A stretch of 64,000 nucleotides of DNA from Nansenia antarctica (taxonomy: Eukaryota > Chordata > Actinopteri > Argentiniformes > Microstomatidae), in assembly GCA_963989245.1 (NCBI GenBank), contig OZ022342.1:11354297-11418296 (forward strand). Direction: 5' to 3'. Of this stretch, positions 32,972-47,093 are shown piece by piece (position 1 is the stretch's first letter; each line of letters begins with the position of its first letter). The notes under the pieces are model-generated. The model saw only the letters and a program-made list of their open reading frames with translations, made no database searches and was not told where the DNA came from. Made by a program: the position numbers and the translations under genes.

Positions 32972-34477
32972 TGGACAGTAAAAGACTACGGTAATTAGAC
33001 AAGACATTTCATACAACCGGGGCAATTCAAAGTGCTTTGCATATACCATTAAAGAAAATTCAGAAAAAGGAGGATAGTAAGAAGAAAAGAAATGACAAGA
33101 ATATATATATATATATAAAATAAATTTAACATTTAACAATAAGACAGTGAATGAAAAGATATAGATAAAAGTGTTATTACTGCAACTGTATTCAAGCGCT
33201 GCCCTTTCCGACATGGCGTGTGAGATTGCAGGTACTACGTCTGTGTTTAGCCGCTATCTTGCGTGATGCATACCGGTACAAACTTGACACTCAACTCATC
33301 TCTAGGAATACCACTGGCACTTGTAGTGACCAGGATCAATGTGGTGTATTTGCCCTTTGAAACAGTAACGTGACATGAAAGCCTGACGCCTCTGACCAAA
33401 GCCACATATTTGACCTGACGTCATTTTAACACCTGTAGTCAATGTAGAAGGATCCTTTTTGTTTCCTCTGGCCCCCTCGTAAACAAATGATATGTCTCCC
33501 CACAGACCTCTGACTCCATTGTCTACCAGAAGAGGAAACATATGAAAAACTGCCGGAATGAAGCTTCTGCATAGTTTCCACTCTCCAACCTTCATTACGA
33601 GACAGTTCCTCCACAGTGTGAGTTAAAGAATTATGATGGGTTGGGTGAAGGTGGATAGGGGGTGGAGGACGTTGCTGGAGAGGTTTATCCTAAACCCACT
33701 AAAAGGTAATTCTATCACCCCTTCAACAGGTGTTGCACCTTTCTAAATTCGACACTATAAATGTCCAGGGAACATTCTGACTCAAGGAAAACAAATCAAC
33801 CATGTTTAATGAGGAGTGCAGCGCATTGAAGCACACCATTGTGGTTCTAACGGTACCCCACTGCATATCAAATACTAGTGTAGTAGGTGGATGTATTTTT
33901 CACATGAAACATAAGTACAAATCAGTTAGACGTAAGTAGCTACACTTTCAAGCATGTTTATGGTGGTTAGGTCCTACTGGTGCAAAGAACCGCTCATTGT
34001 TTGTTTGTTCGTATTGGAGCAACGTTACAGATGGCTGGTGTGATAGGCCTATAGCATGGGGACTGTTTACAATTTGTTCCCTTCCCCCAAGTACATGTGA
34101 CTCGATAAAGTACACAGAAACAGGCACACTCACAGAAGATATGCTGGACAAGTCATAACACACACACATTTCTCATTACCAGTTGAAACCCAAGTGCGGT
34201 CTGTTTCAAACATTACATACGACTATAATTTCACCAAGATATATACGACTATAAAAGTGAGTTAGTTACAGATGAAATGCAATTGAGATACACAGTGGAG
34301 CCTAGACAACAAGCAGCAGTGGTAACTCTACACTATCCAGTCATTTCTCTAAATAAATGTGTTCCATCTACAAAAACAATTAAGCACCCATGCACTGTTA
34401 AAGGCAGTGGTAAAAAAGGAACGCATGAGATCTATCTAGCACTTCACTGACCTAGTACTAATGTGATTCTGAGAACA

Positions 34478-34605
34478 GGATGAATTTATATTATATATTA
34501 TCTATATATATTATTATATATTATCTATATATATTATTATATATTATTATATATTATCTATATATATTATTATATATTATATTATATATATTATATTATA
34601 TTTGA
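34478..34605. repeat. AT-rich tandem repeat
   Basis: Repeats of TATATATTATTATATATTA with inserted CTATATA. Almost pure A/T. Confidence 0.85.
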
Positions 34606-35314
34606 ATAGAAGAAGTAATAATGTAACAAAAGGTTTGTATCTTCATGTAACATGTAGCTCACCCCAGCCCTTAATATAATAAAACAGACTATCATTTAAC
34701 ATTACTTTGCCTAGCCTTCGTTTATTCGATGCCTATTATTAGATAGACTCCTCTGACAAATGGTCCATCTTAAATATCATCAGACATTCAGTCCTATACA
34801 AACCTGATACAATATTATGGAGAAAAAATGCAGTGAAAAAAAAATCTTACTGTGAACTTGCGAATGTAGTCGGAGACGCTGAAACCGCCTGTGCTTAGAA
34901 GGAGAGATCTGTGGACAGAGGTCCCCATCACTTGTCCTATCCCTGACCCGAGGTTAGGACATACCAGGGGCTCTGAGCCTGGTGGAGAGGCTGAACAGTG
35001 GGGCCGGGTCCCCTGGAGAAACATGGTGGAAAAGGAAAGACTTGCATTGATGGAGACGCAACTCTATTCTAGCGTTCCTCCTCTGTTCCTCTTTACTGCT
35101 GCTAGGTCCCTGTCCCCATTCCTGTCATCCTTCCTGATATCAGCACTACTGCCCCAACACCGCCACGGCAGACTCAGAGAAGCTGAGACCACTTCCTGCT
35201 GAGAGATAACAGCTGCCTAAGATTAGCTAGGGGTATGCAGGAAATGTGAGTGTCCTGTTTTATTAATAGGGGTTCAGATTGGCCTTTTTGCTTTGGACCA
35301 GTCTCTGTGAGGGT

Positions 35315-35377
35315 CCTCCCCTCCTCCCTTCCTCCCCTCCTCCTCTCCTCCCCTCCTCCCCTCCTCCCCTCATCCCC
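35315..35377. repeat. Polypyrimidine (CCTCCC)n tract
   Basis: About 63 bases of almost only C and T with near-mirror symmetry; the minus strand has many GGGG runs. Confidence 0.85.
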
Positions 35378-35524
35378 TGCGCTCTCTTCTACTCTCCTTG
35401 TGATGACGGGTCAGGATGATTACTGGGCTGAGGTGAAGAGAGCCTCCTGTCTCAGCTCGCACGAAAGACCTCTCTGCACCCCCCACTGCGGATAATAGCA
35501 GTGTGTGTGTGCGTGTGCGTGTGT

Positions 35525-35558
<34 letters not shown>

Positions 35559-36050
35559 TTGTGAGAACCTGGCTGTTAGGGATCTGATCCCACCCACTTC
35601 TCTGCCTGAGCACAGGGCAGCAGAGTCAGTGCGTCACCAACACTTAAAAGCAGTGGCATCGTGTTGCCTGTCTGAGCCTTAACACCCAACAGGGTCTCAG
35701 ATTCGGGGATAAGGAGGTTTCTCCATCTTAGGCTGGCTGCAGATGGGTTTGGAGTGGAATGGAAAAGCTTGCAGCCTTCTACTTTTTCCCTGATCACCAC
35801 ACCTTGTTTAGCAGTGCAGGGTATTTTGGGAAAATTGTCAATAGGCTTTGGTGTCCCCAGGAGCAGTGGGATGGATCAGCTTTCCCTTGATGCAAGCAAA
35901 CACACACACGCAAACACACACACAAGCAAACACACTCACGCAAACCCACACAAGCAAACCCACACACGCAAACACACACTGACACGTACTGACCCTGGAG
36001 AGACCCAAGCCGGCCCGTGACAGCAGGGCTACGACCAAATTAGGGAGTAA

Positions 36051-36700
36051 GATATTATGATGATGATTATGATGATGATGATGATGATGATAATAATAAT
36101 AGATTTAATTTAAGCGCCTTTCTCAAACTCAAGGACAAAAACAGAAAACTAGACCAAACAAGACAGAACAAAAATACTGAATAATTAAATCATAGTAAAA
36201 AAAAAATCTAATAAAAAATGGTGGAGATCTAAGGCTATGGGGAATAATATTACTCAGGACACGCTGAGGACACGCTGTAAGAAGGCAAGTCTGAACAGAT
36301 GGGTTTTGAGTCTGGTCTTGAAGGTATTGAAAGTATCAGAGCATCGGATGACTGGTGGAAGGATGTTCATCATCATCATCATCATCACCTTTCTCAAACT
36401 CAAGGACACTGTACAAAAACAGAAAACTAGACAAAACAAAGAATGTATTGAAAGTATCAGAGCATCGGATGGCTGGTGGAAGGATATTCCACAGTTTAGG
36501 TGCAGCAACAGAAAAGGCTCAAGTCGCCATGTGTGTGTCGCCTAGTGCAGGGTATGACAAGGAGGTCAGTGTCGGAGACCATGTGCAGGGGTGTAGGGAT
36601 GGAGTAGGTCAGTTAGGTAGGCAGGAGCCGGGCCATGAAGTGCCTTAAAGGTGAGGAGGAGGATCTTGAATGAGATTCTGCATTTTAGAAGGATGATGAC
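36051..36700 (-). mobile_element. Retroposon 3' region with (ATC)n tails and internal duplication
   Basis: Carries (GAT)n/(ATA)n at 36058-36100, then TTTAAGCGCCTTTCTCAAAC and GGTGCAGCAACAGAAAAGGC, typical of a common fish repeat. The segment TATTGAAAGTATCAGAGCAT occurs twice (near 36326 and 36446) with a second CTTTCTCAAACTCAAGGACA, so the element is partly duplicated or nested. Confidence 0.55.
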
Positions 36701-36989
36701 GGTGATGATTATTATGACTACATTTTGTCACTGTGTACACAATGTGCTGGTTCCACCCAGTATTACACACTATACAGCATCTACTGTGAACAGCATGGTC
36801 CTACTGAAGTGCGTGTGTTTCATTTTCATACTGGGTCATCAGATGAGTGGACAGGTGGCGTAGGAGAAAAGCATGATTCAAACTTCATCATCATTATTGG
36901 TGTGTGTCACACTGGCGTGTAGATTCTGTTTTAGATGGTGTGTCCTTTCACTGCTGATCGTCATGCCCTTCTGCCCTTCTGACCTTCTG

Positions 36990-37190
36990 CCCTGCCTGTC
37001 TGCCTGCCTGTCTGTCTGCCTGTCTGTCTGTCTGTCTGTCTGCCTGTCTGTCTGCCTGTCTGTCTGTCTGTCTGTCTGTCTGCCTGTCTGTTTGTTTGTC
37101 TGCCTGCCTGCCTGCCTGCCTGCCTGTCTGCCTTGTCCGTCTGTCTGTCTGCCTGCCTGCCTGTCTGTCTATCTGCCTGCCTGCCTGTCG
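36990..37190. repeat. (TGTC/TGCC)n tetranucleotide array
   Basis: About 200 bases of interspersed TGTC and TGCC units. Long ORFs on both strands (Cys/Leu/Pro or Gln/Arg/Thr-rich) are artefacts of the repeat. Confidence 0.95.
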
Positions 37191-37199
37191 TGACTCAGT

Positions 37200-38182
37200 G
37201 TTAAGTGTTGAGTTCAGACTGGAACAAGATGTACTGTCCTCCCTGACCAAGGCTGTTTGCAGTGCACTGTTACAACAGCTACTCTTCTCAGTCGGATAAA
37301 CATGCACAATAATGCTGTAGTGTAGGTCATGCATGATTCCTGCCTGATAACCGTTTTATGTGAAATCTCTACAGGATACTTAATTGGAAGAGAGTTTCTC
37401 TAATAAAAAATAAAAAAACTACTCCAGAACAAAACAAAAGGAAATATTCCTCTCATGTGTGTCTTTAAATCAATACAATGTCATTAAAATTATTGCTTTA
37501 TATATAATTACATATATATAGTTTTCTTTGCAGCAGAGTGGCTTGAATTCACATTTGGGCAGACCTGATGGTTCTTCTGTCCCTCAGCACCAATATTGCA
37601 GGTCAACATCAAAACCAAACTGTCCCTTCTCAAGTTATGTGTTAAACAATCATCAAATATTCCTGACATACTGTAATCAGCTCAATTGATCACATAATTA
37701 CCTCAAATGAATGGGTGAATGAGCCAATTGGAATAGAAGTGTCCCTCAATCTCAAACAGCTGTTTCTTAAACACTTAAAGTTCACACCCATGCCATTCTC
37801 ACTCACCTTGTCATGCTGTATATTTGCAATCAAATGTTTGCTACATCTCATACAGTCATGTAAGTCATACTCATACAGTTGTAGCATGCAGTTATGTTAC
37901 TAGATTGCCCTCTAGTGGCTGAAAGAGAGAATGCATACTGATTAGATTAGCTTGACAATGCTGAGACATGGCACTCAAGGAAGACAATGAGACATGGCAC
38001 TCAAAGAATTCTAGAACATTCCAAAATATCGAATCAAATATATTTACTTCACAAAAGACTCATATATAAAGGATGTCTCAAATATGGAGAATTATCAAGG
38101 GCAAATGAGGCGTGTGTGTCTATGGGTGTCTGTATATGTGTTTTTGTGTGTCAGAAATAGAGAAACAAAGACGGATGGAGAG

Positions 38183-38185
<3 letters not shown>
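37200..38185. other. Intergenic, unique
   Basis: Nothing recognised besides a short (TA)n near 37500. Confidence 0.4.
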
Positions 38186-38258
<73 letters not shown>

Positions 38259-38361
38259 CGTGCGTGCGTGTGTGTGTGTGCGTGCGTGCGTGCGCGCGTG
38301 TGTGTGCGTGCGTGTGTATGTGTGTGTGCGTGCGTGCGTGCGTGCGTGCGTGTGTGTGTAT
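38186..38361. repeat. (TG)n plus (CGTG)n microsatellite
   Basis: Pure TG for about 65 bases, then alternating CGTG blocks, 175 bases in all; potential Z-DNA. Confidence 0.97.
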
Positions 38362-39087
38362 GTGAGAGAAAGAGAGAGAGAGAGAAAATGAGATGTGTAG
38401 GTCAGCAAGACTCAAGGTGCAAAACTAATATATAGGTCAGCAAGATTCAAGGAGGGTGGTGTTCAGTATCCAACATTTGTTTATCCCCAGGATAACCCCC
38501 TTAAGCCCCCAAAATACAGCTCATTAAGATTGTAAATACATGGCCTGAGGGTCTAAATGACTATACTGTATCCTGATATAATGTATAATGTATGTACAGA
38601 TCATAGAATCAGGCAGAACTAGACTACAGACAACTAAATGTAAGATATCATAATCACTACTGGTTTTAAAGTAAGAGGAATTCCAAGTATTATGAAACTC
38701 TCTGTTCTCCCCTTCTATGTGCCAAGACTTGAACAAAGGACTCTCTTCCTGGTTGGCGAGGCCACATTACCATGTGACTTGTGGAGTACTGCGCTGGACT
38801 AATGGTATTTCCGATTTTGCATTTCAGACATTACCGTGTGTAACAACATGTTATGACTATGTCATAAAATAATGAATCATGAAGTGCTGCTGATTTACAG
38901 ACCTCACTGCATTCTAATAGATACAAACCAGAGGAGAGAGAGGACATTACATTCATCTCAAAATACAATGAAATAAGTATATATGTAATAAGTATATATG
39001 TAATAAGGACATTTTGTAAAAATGTGCATTGATGCCAAGTCTACTCCTCCTCTTACTCTCTCTTTCACTCTCTCACACACATGCATG

Positions 39088-39105
39088 TGCACACACACAC
39101 ACACA

Positions 39106-39176
<71 letters not shown>
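39088..39176. repeat. (CA)n-(TC)n compound microsatellite
   Basis: About 10 CA units joined to about 33 TC units with no interruption. Confidence 0.97.
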
Positions 39177-39178
<2 letters not shown>

Positions 39179-40870
39179 GGCCAGGGTTATTGGTATTGTA
39201 TTCACTATTTACTGTTAGATATGAAGTCAGGAATCTCTGAGTGTTCCATTTCCCCCTTGGGGCCATGTGGTAATAGGGCATGGTATTCAGACTGGGGCGG
39301 GAGTTTGGTGGTTAGCAGCCAGGCTGGCCTCATTGTGCTCACTACTACCATATGCAGAAAGGATCCATTAGTAAAGCTCTAGTACCGTCATCATGGAACC
39401 TTCTCACATACACATCCAATCACCAGTGATGATCACGCTGCACCATTTCATAAATGTGCTCATCAGCATCAGGTATCTTTACTTTCTAAACCCTCTAGCC
39501 TCAACACATCCAAATAAGCACATGGAAAGCCTAGGTAATTTCCAAGAGCGTAAGAAAGATTCTCATTTCCAATCATTGTTCTCCATTTACAGGCTGCATG
39601 GCTACCGAGTCATTCTCTCAGTAAATGACAGTTCATGATTTGAAGCAGAGGTTCACCAGTATGTATTTTGTGAAATGTGGCTCTGTGATGTGTGTGTTGT
39701 TCACAGTGTTTCAAAGTGATTGACTAAGAGGCCCAATGGGGTGAAAGTTGCCAACCGTCTCATGTGGTTTTGCATTGCAACCTGCAGGCTTCAGTCTCTT
39801 ATGTAAATTATGGCTCTGAGAGGAGAGAAGAAAAAAAACAGAAAAACATTCCCTAGTGCAACCCTAAATGCCTTCTCCATTGTGAGTCACTTTCCTCTGA
39901 CTGTTGGGGGTAGATGGAATAGTGTCTGTTGGGGCAGTCAATCCACATAATAGTGGATGATACATATTGTATAATTTAAAGTCATACTGTCATTGACCTA
40001 CTTTTATGAATTGATTCTATCTTTAATGCAAATTCACAGGTAAAAAAAAAACATCCTTAATAAAACACTCAAATCAATATGGCTGCCCATGGATTATTTC
40101 ATTTACATATACAGTATATGTTACCGTACATACTGTATCATAATGTTTTTATAACACAACGCAATTTCCCGCCTGCATTTCTGGTTCAATCCTTCTTTTC
40201 TCTCACAGGAGAGCGTTAGATAATACAGCCAACAGATACCACCTACATAGTAGGAACATCTGATCGTTATAGCTACACAAACAGCCCTGCTTTACATGTC
40301 CAAAGTGTTCACTCAGCCTCAACATATACTGTAGTTAGTATGAGTATATGGCAGAAGTGTATGCAGTATTACGTAGCTTTACAGTTCCTGTTTCGCCCAT
40401 GCATTTCATGACATGGGGTCCAACTGTGAATGATCCAACCTGGTTACGACATTTTCCAAAAGATGGTGTGTTTGTGAGTTTCATGGAAACAGGGCCAGGT
40501 TCCATATGGATGAGTTGTTAACTGATGTAATTCAATGTCTTGACAACAGAAAGAATGTATTCAAAGTAAAGTTTCAATGTCTGGAAAATAGAGTTATAAG
40601 GAGCTGAAATAGGTTAACGCTTAAATACAAAAAACAGACAACAGTAGTTGTGATTGCACTCTTTTAATGACAAAAGAGGTCAAATTAAAGTGGATTTGCC
40701 ATTGACATTTAAGTCAATGGTTTCCACAGTAAATATGTATATACTTTCAACAATTGTGGGAAAAAAACATAAACCATTATGCATTTAAATTAAAGGTGTT
40801 ACAAGCATTATAAATAGACATTTACATGGCCTTCTCCCCAAGTCCCAAACATGGTACAAAATTATAAATT
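39177..40870. other. Intergenic, unique
   Basis: No gene or known repeat seen. Confidence 0.4.
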
Positions 40871-41102
40871 CCTCAAAAAAAGTTCGGAAACGTTATTTTG
40901 ATAGATTTTTCCTCCCCTTTGATAATACCAATTGGTTACAATACAAAAATGTGCCAAAACAGAACAGAAGAATGCTGTGTTGCTCATTCCACAAAAAGGT
41001 GACTAATCCGGCTTTCCAACGATATCAAATACAATACCAATTTGGTATTATTAATGGGGAGGAATAATCGACCGAAATAACGTTTCCGAACTTTTTCTGA
41101 GG
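40871..41102. mobile_element. MITE with long terminal inverted repeats
   Basis: 232 bp. Left arm CCTCAAAAAAAGTTCGGAAA and onward pairs with the right arm (complement CCTCAGAAAAAGTTCGGAAA) for about 65 bases, down to AATACCAATTGG / AATACCAAATTGG. Non-coding. Confidence 0.8.
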
Positions 41103-41150
41103 ACTTCAGATTGAACATTATGCTCCAAATGGCATCAATTATTAAGCTTA

Positions 41151-41270
41151 AACCAGTGGAGGTCGATGGAGGTAGAAATCGGGAGGACAGGCTCATTGCC
41201 TTTTCTCATTCCATTCATTATAATGAGCATGTCCTCCGATTTCTGCCTCCACCAGCCTCCCCTGGCTTGA
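41151..41270. mobile_element. Small palindromic MITE
   Basis: Arms around GGAGG(T/C)AGAAATCGG(G)AGGACA and AATGAGCATGTCCTCCGATT. About 118 bp. Resembles a widespread teleost repeat. Confidence 0.65.
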
Positions 41271-41763
41271 AGAGTTTAGAGTAGACTGGGTCTACAAACC
41301 AACAACATTTGCCTGTTACATTGCTAGGATGGCCTTCCATAGGTGTTTGCCCTTTTTAAGTGTTTTATCATCCGCTACTGACAGCTTGGATTCTTGGTGA
41401 TAAAGACCACCACATTATCTAATAGATAACAATATAAAAATCTGATTAAAAGATAAATAGCAGACTTGCTACACCTTACAATATCATAAGCTACAGATTT
41501 TTTCAATGATAGAAGTTGGCTCCAACCTTTCCTGTTACAGTGCGTAGACCAGGTGCCAGCGTGCCGGTCGTTCCCAACACCTCAGGCCTCGGCCAAATCC
41601 GACAGGGCGCCATTTGCGTACAAAGCAAATCCGAGTCCGAGTTCAGTTCCCACCCTGTCAGACACAGACACGCTAGGGTCGTCCATGGGTTCTCCATCAT
41701 GGGTCACCCCCAGTCAGAATCTTAGGTTTCACACGTCAAGTTCTTTAGCAGCATTGTCATTGT

Positions 41764-41882
41764 CTATAGGATCAGTCTTTGGCCCAGGATCTTACGGTTG
41801 ATCTCAGCCAAGGCCACCGAGAACACGAAAGCCTTCTCGTCTGAGAGGTTGGCGTATATATCCACTTCTTTCTCTTGTTTTT
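41764..41882 (-). CDS. c16orf87: C16orf87-like exon 4 (stop codon)
   Basis: Acceptor ttcaagcag, stop TAG at 41764-41766. Encodes QEKEVDIYANLSDEKAFVFS to the end GQRLIL. Confidence 0.95.
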
Positions 41883-44800
41883 CTGCTTGAAAAAAAAAGA
41901 AAGTCAAATAAATATCAATCCCCTTGAAAATGGTCACACTACTTCTTAACAGATAAAAATGGGAAAAAATCTAATAAGTATTATGCACATGGCAACAAAG
42001 ATTGTGGGATACATTGTCATTACAATGACAAAGCCAACATAATATCTGTCTCACAGAAGGAAATTGTGTCTCCTTATTGATACGCTCATAAAGCACAGGC
42101 AGGCAATGTCAGGGACGACATGATTTATTCAGCAGAAGAGAGAGCAACCCTTTCTGTAAATCATTAATCCAAACCCAAAGCCCTCAGGTCTGTCACTATG
42201 CGCTACTAATCAACAGCCTTGATTGTGACGGGGAAATACAGAAATATCACTTCCAATCTTATGTAATGATATGCATAAAACAATGTGTGCATTCTTATTG
42301 CTTTTTGGCTTAAATAGCCTATATATAAAACGTTACAACGATCTACATGTCACCACATATACAATATTAGGGTGGTCTAACAATGCCTGTGTGTAGGACA
42401 GCACAGTTGTGAATCATGCCAATTGTCTAAAGAATATGGCAATACAAACAGCATTACATAGGTTGTTTTGCTTTGTTTTTCTTCTTATTGTCTTGTCATT
42501 ACAAAGGTCTCTTTTAATTAAATGCCCTGTCATCTCTGTATTGTTTGTGTTTTGTGTGGACCCCAAGAAGAGTAGCTGTGGCAATTGTAATAGTTAATGG
42601 AGCTCCAAATAAACAGATAAATAACCATAATCTTCCACAGATCATCAAAGAGAAAAGTACAGACATCCCTATAACTGACTTCAGTGAACCTTAAAAGCAA
42701 CACTCGTTATTACTGAGGATATAAATACTACTATCCATGTAGTCAGACAAGATTTGAATAACAAACGGTTCCAGCTCACCTAATAATATTTGAATCTGCC
42801 AAAAGCAACTAATGAACATCAGTACCAATACAATATGTCATCATTCCTTTCCATTTCACATTCAGAACATACAATCAGCTGAAGATAACTGATAGTTGAC
42901 TCGATGCCAGAAGGCTATCGTCCTTACGTTTCATATCTCATAACCGTGTCATTTAGTAGCAGTTTTTTTACGATGAAAGCATCTTGGACAAAGGTTTTAC
43001 CTTTCTCCTCCTCCGGCTTCTTTAGCCCGGTCGTCTTTGGTCTGCCGCGGCCTCGCCGGATCTGCTCCGATTGGCTGTTCGAACGGGACCGCCTTCTGTT
43101 TTCCATGTCATTGGTTGAGGGAGCGTTGATCCTATCTCTGCGAATTCTTTCAGTTCTCCTCCTCTTGGCATCCAACTTGTCTAAATAGATCACAGAAGTA
43201 CAGTGTTACAAAACCCTGGAATAAAACTAGAGTGAATATCAGTAATGACAACAAGCATCATAACATGCTAATATTGTTATGATATAATACATTGTTATAA
43301 TATAAGACGGTAATAATAGTAATAATATTAATAATAATAATAAGACACTAAACATTTAGAAGATCTACTGATCTTAAATATGGTCTTGAAATATATCATA
43401 GTGTAATAAATGGTACAGGCACAAATCTTGTGACATTGACTTCAATTCACTCTCACGGCCACTCCTGTAGGAAGGTCACTCTGTTAAACATGTTGGACTG
43501 CCTCTTATTCCCTCCCCCTGATCCCTTCTATCACCACACGATGACAACAACACTGCTTGACTGAAGATAACCGGAATCCACCAAAGAAGCTTGAGTTCCC
43601 CTTCCCTCTTTGATTTGTCAAATCCAGCACCCTAGATGTGTTGTAAACAGGCTCCAAGCCATTTACAAAGTAGCCTACATGGATCCATGAATCCCAAATC
43701 CACGAGTTTACTTATTAGCACAGCAGGATACGAGTACCATGTCTACATTTCTCTGGGGTTTCATTCTAGTGGCCTTTTATAGAGCCTTCCTCTTCAAAAT
43801 TAACTTAGAAGGTCACATGCTTCCTTTCTTACTGGTGTGGGCGAGGAGAGTGCACACAGACAGTAGGTTTGGAAATGAACACTGGGACAAAGAAAGTAGG
43901 CATGCAGTGCAGCAAGATGTTGGTACAACAAAGTACACCATCGCATTTAAGTCCAAGCGCACCTCTTCAAATTGAAAAACTAAATCCTTATGACTTCACA
44001 TCTCATTTAATAAAAAAATGATATAACTATTCAAGTGTCAATTTTGTCTAGCTAGAGGGGTGTGTCAAATGATATTTCCTTACTCAACTGCATTTTTGTT
44101 AAGTGAGAATACAAATTAGCTCAGGAATTCTAGACCTGTCCCTAGCCTGCCCATACAGGAACAGTTGATTTTGACTGACTACATATCCTGTTCCATATGT
44201 ACATAATAGTGACACAATCAATAATCTAATAGTACTAGTGTACTACTGCACACTAATGATTGATTACGAGGGTTCAATGGTACTTCTCAACCATTAGGCC
44301 TACTTCAATATACACAAGCAACATCTTCAAATCATGAAAGCTCTGTAAATCTATAGTCAATATTTTTCCAAGTCTAAATCCAAATGCCTAAGAAATGCAA
44401 TTGGCTGATGGCCAATACAAATATATTTCATTAAAGGAATCTTGAGTGAATTAAAAGTGAGTAAAACTTTCTGCATTGTTAACCGAATACAACTATTCTA
44501 ACCTAACTCATCGTGTTTTATTACAGTCTGTTTCAAACAAAAAAGGAAGTACTAAACTGGAAACTTGAAACAGTCTACAGATATTACACTGAGGAGAGAC
44601 AAATAAACTGAGGGGAAAAGCACCAACAGCATAATTAAATGTCACAACGCTGTAATTCTAGAACCCTTTAAAAGTAAACAGTCATCTCTGCCTTCAAGAA
44701 ACCTACTGACAGAAACACACCTCAAATGGTCTCTGTGCAACTAATGTAAAAGTAATGAGGATCCAATGAGAGTGATTATACTCCATAAACTGCCTAATAA

Positions 44801-47055
44801 GTGTACATCAAAATATATCAGAATAGTATATCAGAACCTTTTCCGGTTGAGAACCGGTAAAGAAATGGTCAGATCCGTCAGAATCGTACGTCTCTATGGC
44901 TCTCTGCGTCTAACAGCAAACTCTGCGGTGTAGTATCGCAAACTTTGTTTGAGAAAGCTGATAAAGTAGCATGTTATCTATTTAGAATAAGACAAAGTCA
45001 AACGGAATGCAACATTGTGGATTCTAAATGGTAGATGACCTGCACGTCACCGCCACTGAATATTAACGCAACCATTGATACTCCCTGCCAGATAGTGCTA
45101 CCAATGTGTTTCTTTGTCTCAACTGAGATCAAGGAATCGTGCATATACTGTATGTTATTCATATCTTGCAGTACGTTCTATAGTATCTCATTTGAAGTTG
45201 TATGTAAATGCTCCATTGTTTGATTATATGGTCATTTGATCATTGTGAACTTACTCTTCCAATTAATGAGACAACTGAAAATATATTTTAATAAGTTAAG
45301 TGCATAGTTTAATATTATCAGTATGTATAGCATAATGATACTGCTGGCTGCACTGTAGCCTCTTTTCTAACTAGGACAGACATGAGTCTTCACATGATCT
45401 TGTTTTAGCCACACCTTCTAAATTCTAAAGAAGACATTTCTATTTCATGTGCCAGTTATGTTATATTTGGTTCAAGCGTATTCCCTTTTGAAAAGAGATT
45501 AGATTTTAAGAACAGCTGCATTGACACTGAAAACCTGTGTAGGCCTACTTTTTTATGCACACAGAAAATGTATCAATAGGATGGAAGGAATCAATAAAGA
45601 ATCAGATCTATAATGGCATCGGTATCGATAACATCTTATCAATTCCCATCCTTAACATTCCATTCATAACTTCAGACACCGTGGTATAAGTCTACAAGAT
45701 GATTTAACCACTAAAAAATTCAAGTCAACCAACACCCTCTAGTCTTCAAGCAGTCTATCTGAGAGAAAGGCAGACGTAAATGAAGGAGATAGTGATCTAA
45801 GAGCTCCTAGCGACTACACTATGATGACACGCGTGACGAAAAGAGTCCTCATAGAAATAACACAGGGAGCTGGTAATCTGTGAACATGCTCAAACACACA
45901 GGCAGAGACTGACACCTAATCCTCACACTCTCCAGGTTTTACAGGGTCATTACAAAATAAGCCAAAATAAGCCTTCATATACTACATAACATTTGACTTT
46001 TTAAAATTATTATTATAAAAGTCACCTATTGCTATGGCTTTCTTTTTCATATGAAATATGACTTTGTGAAATCACCTTTTCAGATCAAGGTTAACCTTGT
46101 TCAGAATACACGTAAGGAGCCACAATCTAGGTCTACGGCAAATGTAATGTATTATCACCTTTTATATGCTATAGTTTCTAGATAAACTGCAGGGTGCACA
46201 AACCAACTGTTTAATATAAGAGGTAGTACTTTCAATACTGCTGCAATAAGCCTTCAAGAGAGAATTGAAGGAACAAGCTTTCCAGTCAGGAATAAGAAAT
46301 CCCATCCCCCACCTCTTGCAGTAGGCTACTCACTCAAGCAAACAGCCATTTAAACCAGCCTACATGCTTCAATAATGACAATCAACTTTGCACCACTAGA
46401 TCTATCTAGATTCTAGAACAAGGGAGAATATTAAGGGAGATACGTCAGACAAGTAGAACGAGCTATGATCAAAACACAACTATATAAAACAATGCATTAG
46501 ATTCATGAGATTTCAGATTAGTTTTGAGATAAAAAGTGAAGGCTACAACTTCAGCCAGAGGTTCAAGTCAGTGTAGAAAGTGAATTAAGTGAAATTAAAT
46601 TCAGAGATGGAATATTTTTTTGATGGAAAACAATGGGTAACGTTCCACTTAAATAAAAAAGTATTCCATTGTGTGAATCAATCATCATATTAAGATCAAC
46701 CCTGGTACTTGTCACCAATCTCACTTGGACAACAAACAGAGTTCAGAAACATTTTAACAGTGTGCATTTAAATCAATATGAATACAACCACAGTGTGTTT
46801 TACAGCACTCTGTGATGAAATAGGTTACTGTTCTCATGTGGGGATTTACCTATTGGTGGTGACCTCTCGTTCAGTTTGGCATTTAGAAGCTTTCGACTTA
46901 TGAACACATAGCCACAGGGACACGACTTGCAAGCAACTGGAATCTAAAAAGCAAACAGAAGAAACAATGTTGATCCTTAACATTATTACTGTGATCATGA
47001 TGCCATCTGCACATCTCAATATAATATTGCTGAATATGTTACATAAACGTGTTTG

Positions 47056-47093
<38 letters not shown>

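Larger units (their letters stand above)
32972..36050. other. Intergenic, simple-sequence rich
   Basis: Contains an (AT)n at about 33100-33117, an AT-rich tandem block (34478-34605), a polypyrimidine tract (35315-35377), a (GT)n near 35503-35560 and (ACAC)-type runs at 35898-35980. No gene recognised. Confidence 0.5.

Noticed and set aside
36948..37334. 128-codon Gln/Arg/Asp/Thr-rich ORF and Cys/Leu counterpart
   Set aside because: Pure translation of the (TGTC/TGCC)n array on both strands.
38084..38435. Cys-Val and His-Thr repeat ORFs
   Set aside because: Translation of the (TG)n/(CGTG)n microsatellite.
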